Shown: in pieces, positions 57,132 through 64,000 of the stretch
How the letters are laid out: each line of letters starts with the position of its first letter
How positions within the stretch are numbered: position 1 is the stretch's first letter
Assembly (NCBI RefSeq): GCF_025753855.1
Contig: NZ_JAOWPT010000009.1
Coordinates: 124,001 to 188,000 of the forward strand
DNA: 64,000 nt
Source: Mesorhizobium sp. ZC-5
GTDB taxonomy: Bacteria > Pseudomonadota > Alphaproteobacteria > Rhizobiales > Rhizobiaceae
Direction: 5' to 3'
Translations under genes and position numbers: made by a program
The notes under the pieces: model-generated
Databases searched by the model: none
Told to the model about the DNA's origin: nothing
Seen by the model: only the letters and a program-made list of their open reading frames with translations

Positions 57132-58127
57132 ATGAGGAAACTTCTATTGCTTGCGGCAACCGCCGCGATGGCGCTCGGCGCGAGCCAGGCGCTGTCGCAG
57201 GAGAAGAAGCAGTTGGTCATCGTCGTGAAGGGTCTCGACAATCCCTTCTTCGAGGCGATCAACCAGGGTTGCCAGAAATGGAATTCCGAGAATGCAAGCT
57301 CGGAATATGAATGCTTCTACACCGGTCCTGCTTCAACTTCGGACGAGGCCGGCGAAGCGCAGATCGTGCAGGACATGCTCGGCAAGCCGTCGACCGTCGC
57401 GATGGCGATTTCGCCGTCCAACGCCAAGCTGATCGCGCAGACGATCAAGACCGCCGCGCCGACCATCCCGATCATGACCCTCGATGCCGACTTGACCGTC
57501 GAGGATGCCGCACTGCGCAAGACCTATCTCGGCACCGACAACTACCTGATGGGCAAGCGCATCGGCGACTACATGAAGGAGGCGAACCCGAAGGGCGGCA
57601 AGGTCTGCTCGATCCAGGGCAATCCCGGCGCCGACAACATCCTGCGTCGCGCCCAGGGCTGGCGTGATTCGCTGTCGGGACAGGAAGGGCTGAAAGAGCT
57701 CAAGGGCGAGGGCGGCTGGACCGAAGTCGCCGGCTGCCCGGTCTTCACCAATGACGACGGCGCCAAGGGCGTCCAGGCGATGACCGACATCCTCGCGGCC
57801 AATCCCGATCTGGCCGGCTTTGGCATCATGGGCGGCTGGCCGCTGTTCGGCGCGCCGCAGCCCTACCGCGACCTGTTCAAGCCTTTGGCCGACAAGATCG
57901 CCAGCAACGAGTTCGTCATTGGCGCCGCCGACACCATCGGCGATGAAGTTGCGATCGCCAAGGAAGGCCTCGTCACGGCGCTGGTCGGACAGCGGCCGTT
58001 CGAGATGGGCTACAAGGCTCCGTCGGTGATGATCGATCTGATTACCGGCAAGGAAGTCGCCGACCCGGTGTTCACCGGCCTCGACGAATGCACCAAGGAT
58101 ACGGTCGATACCTGCATCCAGAAGTAA
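57132..58127 (+). CDS. Sugar ABC transporter periplasmic substrate-binding protein (RbsB/FrcB-like)
   Basis: 331 residues from ATG 57132 (GGGAGGACTGAA before it). The signal peptide MRKLLLLAATAAMALGASQA is cleaved near ALS-QEK. The start VIVVKGLDNPFFEAINQGCQ is typical of periplasmic-binding-protein family 4. Conserved YLGTDNYLMGKRIGDYM and IQGNPGADNILRRAQGW follow. Several cysteines (C61-like, C73-like, C179-like, C216-like, and two near the end) could form disulfides. The ligand is probably a sugar or polyol. A strong hairpin follows the gene. Confidence 0.92.
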   Translation: MRKLLLLAATAAMALGASQALSQEKKQLVIVVKGLDNPFFEAINQGCQKWNSENASSEYECFYTGPASTSDEAGEAQIVQDMLGKPSTVAMAISPSNAKLIAQTIKTAAPTIPIMTLDADLTVEDAALRKTYLGTDNYLMGKRIGDYMKEANPKGGKVCSIQGNPGADNILRRAQGWRDSLSGQEGLKELKGEGGWTEVAGCPVFTNDDGAKGVQAMTDILAANPDLAGFGIMGGWPLFGAPQPYRDLFKPLADKIASNEFVIGAADTIGDEVAIAKEGLVTALVGQRPFEMGYKAPSVMIDLITGKEVADPVFTGLDECTKDTVDTCIQK

Positions 58128-58136
58128 TCCAACAAC

Positions 58137-58167
58137 GATGGGCGCGCGTGCATGACGCGCGCCCATC
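58137..58167 (+). terminator. Hairpin after the binding-protein gene
   Basis: GATGGGCGCGCGT (58137-58149) pairs perfectly with ACGCGCGCCCATC (58155-58167) around GCATG. It may end or attenuate the transcript and raise the amount of binding protein relative to the genes that follow. Confidence 0.7.
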
Positions 58168-58228
58168 CGCCGATGAAAGCCGGATTGCCCGAACGTGACA
58201 TGACGGACCGGATCAAGCGGGGCGGAAC

Positions 58229-58981
58229 GTGAAGACACCTCTGGCGCTAAAAGAAGCGGCGCAGGTCGTGGAGCGCAGCAAGGACTTGAACACTTTCCGC
58301 GCCACCGGAACCAGCGTGCATGCTTCGCTGGCCAATGAAATCGGGCTGAGAATCGTCCGCGGCGATTATCCGCCGGGAACGATCCTGCCGAACGAGGCGA
58401 AATGGTCCGAAACCTTCGATGTCAGCCGCTCGGCGGTGCGCGAAGCGATAAAAATGCTGATGGCGAAGAGCCTTCTGGCATCGCGTCCCAAGATCGGCAG
58501 TTGGGTCGAGCCCAGGGAACGCTGGAACCTGCTCGATCGCGACGTGCTGGCCTGGTATGCGATGTCGCCGGATCGTGGAGCCTTTCTCAGGACGGTGCAG
58601 GAGTTCCGTCATATCATCGAACCCGAGGCGACCGCATTTGCCGCGCTGCGGCGCACCGATGAACAGATGGCCGAAATCAGCCAGAACTGTTTCGAGATGG
58701 GCCATGCGACTTCGCTCATCGAGCGCACGCGGGCCGACACGCGTTTTCATCTTGCCATCCTGCGCGCTTCCGGCAACGACCTTCTGGTGCCGCTCGGCGT
58801 GCTGATCGAATCCGCGCTCGATCATCTGTTCAGCTTTACCAGCCGGGAGCTCGGCGACCTGCACAACGCGCAGAAGATGCATGAGAACATCGAGAAGAAT
58901 ATCCGGTTGCAACGGCCCGAAGCCGCGCGCGCGGCGGTGCGGAAGCTGCTGGCCAATACCGATAGGATCATCGGCTCCTAG
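58229..58981 (+). CDS. FCD-type GntR-family regulator (DgoR-like)
   Basis: 250 residues with a GTG start (GGGGCGGAAC before it). The winged helix includes PNEAKWSETFDVSRSAVREA and the wing SRPKIGSWVEPRERWNLLD, followed by RDVLAWYAMS, a linker typical of sugar-acid-responsive DgoR/GalD-locus regulators. The FCD domain has RADTRFHLAILRASGND and KMHENIEKNIR. It lies between the binding protein gene and a tartrate-dehydrogenase-like gene, so it likely controls the sugar cluster. Effector unknown. Confidence 0.88.
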   Translation: MKTPLALKEAAQVVERSKDLNTFRATGTSVHASLANEIGLRIVRGDYPPGTILPNEAKWSETFDVSRSAVREAIKMLMAKSLLASRPKIGSWVEPRERWNLLDRDVLAWYAMSPDRGAFLRTVQEFRHIIEPEATAFAALRRTDEQMAEISQNCFEMGHATSLIERTRADTRFHLAILRASGNDLLVPLGVLIESALDHLFSFTSRELGDLHNAQKMHENIEKNIRLQRPEAARAAVRKLLANTDRIIGS

Positions 58982-59056
58982 CGGTATGTGATTGGTGCCG
59001 GCTGGTCTCCAAATCTCGCCGCCCGGCGCGGCACATCAACGAAACGGGTTTTGACA

Positions 59057-60133
59057 ATGCAGACCTTTCGCATCGCGACGATTCCGGGCGACGGCATCGG
59101 CAAGGAGGTTGTCGCTGCCGGTGCCGAGGTCCTCGATGCTGTCGCCCGGCGCGACGGGCGCTTTGCCATGGCCTTCGATTTTTTCGACTGGGGCTCCGAC
59201 CATTACAAAAGGCATGGCAGCATGATGCCCGCCGACGGGCTCGGCCAGATCAGCAGCCATGACGCCATCCTGTTCGGCGCCGTCGGTGCTCCCGATGTAC
59301 CCGATCACGTCACCCTGTGGGGACTCAGGCTGGCGATCTGCCAGTCCTTCGACCAGTACGCCAATGTCAGGCCGACGCGGGTGCTGCCGGGCATCACCAG
59401 CCCGTTGCGCGGCGTCGGCGGCGGCGAACTCGACTGGGTGATCGTGCGCGAGAATTCGGAAGGCGAATATGCCGGGCAGGGCGGGCGCACGCATCGCGGG
59501 CTGCCTGACGAGATCGCCACGGAGGTGTCGATCTTCACGCGGTCCGGGGTCGAGCGCATCATGCGGTTTGCATTCGAAACCGCGCGTTCGCGGCCGCGCA
59601 AATTCCTGACCGTGGTGACCAAATCCAACGCGCAGCGCCACGGTATGGTTTTATGGGACGAAATCGCCGCGGAGGTTGCCACGGAATTTCCGGACGTGAC
59701 CTGGGACAAGATGCTGGTCGATGCCATGACCGTGCGCATGACGCTGCAGCCGCAGTCGCTCGACACCATCGTGGCGACGAACCTCCACGCCGACATCCTT
59801 TCCGATCTTGCGGCGGCGCTTGCCGGTTCGATCGGCATCGCGCCGACCGCCAATCTCAATCCGGAGCGGAAGTTTCCCTCGATGTTCGAGCCGATTCATG
59901 GCTCCGCTTTCGACATCACCGGCAAGGGTATCGCAAATCCCGTCGCGACGTTCTGGACGGCGAGCCTGATGCTCGGCCATCTCGGCCAGGATGACGCGGC
60001 GGCACGCCTGATGCGCGCGGTCGAGCGGGTGACGCGCGACGCGTCCTTCCATACGCCGGACCTCGGCGGGCAGGCCACGACGCGCAGTGTCACCGACGCG
60101 GTGATTGCCGCCATCAATGGCGAGAATATCTAG
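59057..60133 (+). CDS. Isopropylmalate/tartrate/D-malate dehydrogenase family protein (TtuC/DmlA-like)
   Basis: 358 residues from ATG 59057; the frame extends to 58988. The family oxidatively decarboxylates (2R,3S)-hydroxy diacids with NAD and Mg or Mn. Hallmarks are IATIPGDGIGKEVV at the N-terminus, VRENSEGEYAGQGGRTH, VTKSNAQRHGMVLWDE and the metal aspartates in VDAMTVRM and ILSDLAAALAGSIGIAP. The absence of LeuB-specific context and the GRTHRG loop favour tartrate or D-malate over isopropylmalate. It lies between the GntR and epimerase genes. Confidence 0.87.
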   Translation: MQTFRIATIPGDGIGKEVVAAGAEVLDAVARRDGRFAMAFDFFDWGSDHYKRHGSMMPADGLGQISSHDAILFGAVGAPDVPDHVTLWGLRLAICQSFDQYANVRPTRVLPGITSPLRGVGGGELDWVIVRENSEGEYAGQGGRTHRGLPDEIATEVSIFTRSGVERIMRFAFETARSRPRKFLTVVTKSNAQRHGMVLWDEIAAEVATEFPDVTWDKMLVDAMTVRMTLQPQSLDTIVATNLHADILSDLAAALAGSIGIAPTANLNPERKFPSMFEPIHGSAFDITGKGIANPVATFWTASLMLGHLGQDDAAARLMRAVERVTRDASFHTPDLGGQATTRSVTDAVIAAINGENI

Positions 60134-60178
60134 CTGACGATCAAAAACCATGTTCGTCCAATGGATTGGAGACAGACA

Positions 60179-61063
60179 ATGACAAAAAGAATCATGTTCA
60201 CCGGCGGCAGCGGCAAGGCCGGACGCCATGTCGTGCAGTACCTCGTCGACCAGGGCCACCAGGTGCTGAACATCGACAGCAAGCCGCTCGACAATCCCAA
60301 GGTGCGCACGCTGATCACCGACATCACCGACAGCGGCCAGGTGTTCAACGCGCTGTCGAGCTACATGGGGTTGCACGAATTCGATCCGTCGCTGCGCGCG
60401 CAACCGGTCGACGCCGTCGTTCATTTCGCGGCCATCCCGCGCATCATGATCACGCCTGACAACGAGGTGTTCCGCATCAATGCGCTCGGCACCTACAATG
60501 TGATCGAGGCGGCGGTGAAGCTCGGCATCCGCAAGATCGTCGTCGCTTCCAGCGAGACGACCTATGGCCTGGTGTTCGCAAACGAGCCCCGCGATCCCGT
60601 CTACTTCCCGCTCGACGAGGACTATGATGTCGACCCGATGGATTCCTATGCGCTGTCGAAGGTCGTCAACGAGAAGACGGCGCGTGCCTTCGCGTTGCGC
60701 AGCGGCTTCGACATCTATGCGCTGCGCATCGGCAATGTGATCGAGCCGCATGAATACGAGCAGTTCGTCCCCAAGTGGATCGACAATCCGGCCTTCCGCA
60801 AGCGTATCGCCTGGAGCTATGTCGACGCGCGCGACCTCGGCCAGATCACCGATCTCGCGGTCGGGAAGGATGGCCTCGGCTATCAGGTCTTCAACGCGGT
60901 CAACGACGACACGTCGTCCGGCCTGCCGAGCCGCGAACTGATCGAGCGCTATTATCCGGGCGTGCCGGTAAAGGGCGAATTCGGCGAATACGAGACGCTT
61001 TTGTCCAACCGCAAGGCGCGCGAGATGCTGGGCTTCCGGCCAAAGCACGGCTGGCGGAAGTAA
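60179..61063 (+). CDS. NAD-dependent epimerase/dehydratase family protein (extended SDR)
   Basis: 294 residues from ATG 60179 (TGGAGACAGACA before it). The NAD motif is FTGGSGKAGRHVVQYL; the catalytic Tyr and Lys are in MDSYALSKVVNEK, and the Ser/Thr partner in VASSETTYGLVF. It is shorter than UDP-galactose epimerases, and similar proteins act on uronic acids or small sugar derivatives (for example uronate dehydrogenase). Its place downstream of a diacid dehydrogenase and upstream of the SorC-type gene ties it to sugar or sugar-acid use. Confidence 0.86.
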   Translation: MTKRIMFTGGSGKAGRHVVQYLVDQGHQVLNIDSKPLDNPKVRTLITDITDSGQVFNALSSYMGLHEFDPSLRAQPVDAVVHFAAIPRIMITPDNEVFRINALGTYNVIEAAVKLGIRKIVVASSETTYGLVFANEPRDPVYFPLDEDYDVDPMDSYALSKVVNEKTARAFALRSGFDIYALRIGNVIEPHEYEQFVPKWIDNPAFRKRIAWSYVDARDLGQITDLAVGKDGLGYQVFNAVNDDTSSGLPSRELIERYYPGVPVKGEFGEYETLLSNRKAREMLGFRPKHGWRK

Positions 61064-61189
61064 TTCCGTCCCGCGGATCGCAGGTGTCCAAACGAGACAG
61101 GTTCACGGGCTCTCTTTCGTCCCATCATTCCCCGAATTGACTTTTGTCAGCGTCGGTGAATAATGTCGAGGACGGGAGAGAGCGGCTTT

Positions 61190-62158
61190 ATGGCGATCCG
61201 GGCCTCGGAACAGATCATTCACAAGGCGGCATGGCTTTATTACACGCACGGACTCCGTCAGGACGAGGTCGCGAAGCAGCTTAACATCTCGCGCGCCTCG
61301 GTTGCCATGTATCTTCGCAAGGCCCGCGATACCGGCATCGTCAACATCTCGACCTCCACGCAGCTGTTCACCGAAGACGTGCTGGCGCGGCAGTTGGAAG
61401 ATGCGTTCGGGCTGACTGCGGTGTGGGTGGTGCCGCAGGAGCGCCACGCGCTCGATCCGACAGCGGAAATTCCGGCAGTTGCGGCCAGTGTCTTCCTCGA
61501 ACTCGTCAATCGTGGCGACCGCATCGGCGTCGCCTGGGGCCGCACCGTCTATGCGATGGCCGACGTGATGTCGTTCGCCGACCTCCAGGATGTCACGGTG
61601 GTGCAGCTCTGCGGCAATCTCGGCGCGCCTTATTCCTACCGCCCCGACCAGTGCACCATGGAGATCGCCCGGCGGCTGAACGCGAAAGGCCTGAACTTTT
61701 ACGCGCCGCTGGTGCTGACCAGCGAGCGGCTGGCGCAGGAATTACGCGCCGAACCGGTCATTCGCGAGCAACTGGCAAGCGTCGCCGATTGCGACCTTGC
61801 GCTGTTTTCCATCGGCACGGTCGACGAAGACAGCCACATCGTGAAGTGCGGCGCGCTCAGCCCGGCGGAAGTCTATGCGCTGCGCGACGCCGGCGCGGCG
61901 GGGGTCCTCGCCGGCCAGATGATCGACGCGACCGGCGAACTGCTCGACTGCGGCTACAATCGCCGGGTCATCTCGACCGACCCTGCGTCGATCAGGTCCA
62001 TTCCGAAACGCATGGTCGTGGTGCAGGAAGACAGCAAGCTGAACCCGTTGCTGGCGGCACTTGCCGGCGGCTTGTGCTCGCATCTGGTGGTGACCGCGAC
62101 CATGGCGAGGCGGCTGCTCGACCACCGCAAGGCCAATCCCCAACCCTTGTCGCAATAG
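61190..62158 (+). CDS. SorC/DeoR-type sugar-binding transcriptional regulator
   Basis: 322 residues from ATG 61190 (GGGAGAGAG upstream); ATG 61163 is also in frame but lacks a ribosome site. The N-terminal helix-turn-helix is LRQDEVAKQLNISRASVAMYL followed in the sequence by RKARDTGIVNI (first part shown shortened: DEVAKQLNISRASVAMYL). The C-terminal sugar-binding domain has GDRIGVAWGRTVYAMAD, the phosphate-site-like GNLGAPYSYRP, and DCDLALFSIGTVDEDSH. Such proteins respond to phosphorylated sugars or polyols. The aldolase/dehydrogenase gene follows within about 95 bases. Confidence 0.88.
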   Translation: MAIRASEQIIHKAAWLYYTHGLRQDEVAKQLNISRASVAMYLRKARDTGIVNISTSTQLFTEDVLARQLEDAFGLTAVWVVPQERHALDPTAEIPAVAASVFLELVNRGDRIGVAWGRTVYAMADVMSFADLQDVTVVQLCGNLGAPYSYRPDQCTMEIARRLNAKGLNFYAPLVLTSERLAQELRAEPVIREQLASVADCDLALFSIGTVDEDSHIVKCGALSPAEVYALRDAGAAGVLAGQMIDATGELLDCGYNRRVISTDPASIRSIPKRMVVVQEDSKLNPLLAALAGGLCSHLVVTATMARRLLDHRKANPQPLSQ

Positions 62159-62251
62159 CAAGACAGGCAGGGCCTATACAGGACGACATTTCTGCCGGTC
62201 TCGGGCGGCGCGAAATCAATGAACTCGAACAACGACGATGTGGACGATCGA

Positions 62252-64000
62252 ATGAAAAATCTTTGGAACGACGCCGACGCCGAAGCGATGGTGACCGCTT
62301 ATGCCGCGAAGGGCGTCGAACGCGAACTGGCGCTGCGCGTCTATACGACCCGGCTCCTTGGCGGCGAGCCGCGTCTCGTCCTGCATGGCGGCGGCAACAC
62401 CTCCTGCAAGACGAAGGTCACCGATCTCGTCGGCGACGAGTGGCAGGTGCTTTGCGTCAAGGGCTCGGGCTGGGACATGGCGGTGATCGAGCCGCAGGGC
62501 CTGCCGGCGGTGAAGCTGGCGCCGCTGCTCAAGGCGCGCGCGCTGGAGGCGCTTTCCGACGAGGACATGGTGGCGCTGCAGCGCGCCAACCTCATCGACC
62601 CGTCATCGCCCAATCCCTCGGTGGAGACGCTGCTGCATGCCTTCCTGCCGCACAAATTCGTCGACCACACGCATTCGACCGCGATCCTCGCCATCGTCGA
62701 CCAGGGCGAAGACAGCGAAGAACTGTCCCGCAAGGTGTTCGGCGCCAAGATGGGCTTCGTGCCCTACATCAAGCCGGGCTTCGACCTCGCCAAGGCGGCG
62801 GCGGATATTTACGACGCCGATCCTTCCGTCGAAGGCCTCATCCTGGACAAGCACGGCATCTTCACCTTCGGCGACGATGCAAGACAGGCCTACGACCGGA
62901 TGATTTATTACGTCACGGTAGCCGAGGAATATGTCGCCAAACACGGCAAGAACCCGCTGGCGCCGGTGAAGTTGACCGCGACACCGGTGGTTCCCGGCGA
63001 CATCGCACCGATGCTGCGTGGCGCGGTCGCGGTGGCGAAGGGCGAGGGCCGGTTCGACCGCATGGTCAGCGACTTCCGCACCTCGGACAAAATCCTCGAA
63101 TTCGTCAATTCCGCGGCGTTGGCCGACTATGCGGCTGCCGGAGTGTCGACGCCGGATCTGTCGATCCGCATCAAGACCGGCCCGATGGTGCTGCCGGCGC
63201 CGGACGGCGCCAGGCTCGGCGACTACAAGGCCGAGATCAGCAAGGCGATCGCCGAATATGCCGCCGAATACGCCGATTATTTCAAGGCCAACGACGCGCT
63301 CGACGATGTGAAGCGCACCATGCTCGACCCGATGCCGCGGCTGTCATTGGTGCCGGGTCTCGGCATGTTCGGCCACGGCCGCACGCTGAAGGATGCGAAG
63401 ATCGCCTCCGATGTCGGCGAGATGTGGATGGAGGCGGTGCGGGGTGCCGCGGCAATCGGCACCTTCCGGCCGCTCGCCAAATCCGATCTCTTCCCGCTCG
63501 AATACTGGTCGCTGGAGCAGGCAAAGCTTGCCGCCAACAAGCCGAAGCCGCTGACCGGCCAGATCGTGCTGGTCACCGGCGGGGCCGGCGCCATCGGCGC
63601 GGCAACGGCGAAGGTCTTTGCGCGCGAGGGCGCGCACGTCGTGGTCGTCGACCTCGACGCAGCCAAGGCAGCCGAGGCAGCGAAGCAGGCCGGCAACAAT
63701 TCGATCGGCGTCGGCGGCGACATCACCAAGCCGGCGGACGTGCGCGCCGCTTTCGATGCGGCGGTCGCTGCCTATGGCGGCGTCGACATCGTGGTGTCCA
63801 ATGCGGGTGCGGCGTGGGAAGGCGCCATCGCCGACATCGACGACGCGTTGCTGCGCAAGAGTTTCGAGCTCAACTTCTTCGCCCATCAGAGCGTGGCGCA
63901 GAACGCCGTGCGCATCTTCCGCCAGCAGGGTACCGGCGGCGTGCTCCTGTTCAACGCGTCGAAGCAGGCGGTCAATCCGGGCGCCAAATTCGGCGCCTAT
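62252..64000 (+). CDS. Bifunctional class II aldolase/short-chain dehydrogenase (RhaD/RhaE-like), C-terminus cut by window edge
   Basis: At least 583 residues, incomplete at the right edge. The N-terminal class II aldolase/adducin domain (about 1-400) has the phosphate-binding LVLHGGGNTSCKTK and metal histidines in VDHTHSTAILAI, plus KHGIFTFGDDARQAYDRM. The SDR domain starts at about residue 432 with VLVTGGAGAIGAATAKVF and has VVSNAGAAWEGA; its catalytic Tyr lies near or beyond the edge. ATG 62252 fits relatives beginning MK-LW-D; ATG 62219 is in frame too. Known relatives cleave rhamnulose-1-phosphate and oxidise lactaldehyde. The rest of a rhamnose cluster is not seen here. Confidence 0.9.
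   Translation, partial: MKNLWNDADAEAMVTAYAAKGVERELALRVYTTRLLGGEPRLVLHGGGNTSCKTKVTDLVGDEWQVLCVKGSGWDMAVIEPQGLPAVKLAPLLKARALEALSDEDMVALQRANLIDPSSPNPSVETLLHAFLPHKFVDHTHSTAILAIVDQGEDSEELSRKVFGAKMGFVPYIKPGFDLAKAAADIYDADPSVEGLILDKHGIFTFGDDARQAYDRMIYYVTVAEEYVAKHGKNPLAPVKLTATPVVPGDIAPMLRGAVAVAKGEGRFDRMVSDFRTSDKILEFVNSAALADYAAAGVSTPDLSIRIKTGPMVLPAPDGARLGDYKAEISKAIAEYAAEYADYFKANDALDDVKRTMLDPMPRLSLVPGLGMFGHGRTLKDAKIASDVGEMWMEAVRGAAAIGTFRPLAKSDLFPLEYWSLEQAKLAANKPKPLTGQIVLVTGGAGAIGAATAKVFAREGAHVVVVDLDAAKAAEAAKQAGNNSIGVGGDITKPADVRAAFDAAVAAYGGVDIVVSNAGAAWEGAIADIDDALLRKSFELNFFAHQSVAQNAVRIFRQQGTGGVLLFNASKQAVNPGAKFGAY

Noticed and set aside
1-64000. tRNA genes, rRNA, CRISPR arrays, insertion sequences or att sites
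   Set aside because: No cloverleaf, repeat array, transposase or integrase was recognised by reading. The repeated elements are operators and paralogous genes. I could not run a dedicated RNA search.

Overview
The window looks like a chromosomal or megaplasmid accessory region of a GC-rich alphaproteobacterium of the order Hyphomicrobiales (Rhizobiales; a Mesorhizobium/Phyllobacteriaceae-like organism is my best guess). The clues are an Omp2-type rhizobial porin, a FrcBCA-style sugar ABC transporter, the many FCD-type GntR regulators and the density of organic-acid catabolic genes. No rRNA, tRNA, CRISPR array or transposase was seen. The genus is inference; the family assignments come from reading the translated proteins.

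Region 1 (about 1-45,900) is a large catabolic island built from a small set of enzyme families used again and again: three enolase-superfamily dehydratases/racemases, three HpcH/HpaI aldolases, three D-2-hydroxyacid dehydrogenases, three 6PGDH-like/DUF1932 dehydrogenases, two split ThDP decarboxylases plus one full-length ThDP enzyme, two NHL/PAL-like propellers, a TcuA-like flavoprotein, an RraA-type aldolase, a PrpF-type isomerase, an IlvD/Edd dehydratase, a hydratase, an aldehyde dehydrogenase and two SDRs. Uptake appears to be by a tripartite tricarboxylate transporter: only one TctB-TctA membrane pair is present, but there are six TctC/Bug periplasmic receptors scattered among the operons. 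Three GntR genes (one cut by the window edge) lie in the island.

A short palindrome, TGTATACA or a close variant, lies upstream of at least ten of these transcription units. This suggests that most of the island is one regulon, with the FCD-GntR protein at 22744-23439 as a candidate regulator. Together the genes suggest uptake of hydroxy-, di- or tricarboxylates or sugar acids, oxidation or dehydration to 2-oxo acids, and cleavage or decarboxylation to central metabolites. The exact substrate cannot be read from the sequence.

Region 2 (about 45,950-54,900) is an envelope and efflux segment: a TetR repressor, an unrecognised winged-helix protein, an Omp2-type porin, a TetR-like protein that lacks its DNA-binding domain, a small membrane protein, and a MexEF-like RND adaptor and pump. 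The TetR gene and the RND operon carry the same tandem GTTAC-N6-GTAAC operators within a duplicated stretch of about 55 bp, which links the repressor to the pump.

Region 3 (about 54,920-64,000) is a sugar-utilisation cluster: an ABC permease and ATPase divergent from their binding protein, a DgoR-like GntR regulator, a tartrate/isopropylmalate-type dehydrogenase, an NAD-dependent epimerase, a SorC-type regulator, and a bifunctional aldolase/short-chain dehydrogenase that runs off the end of the window.
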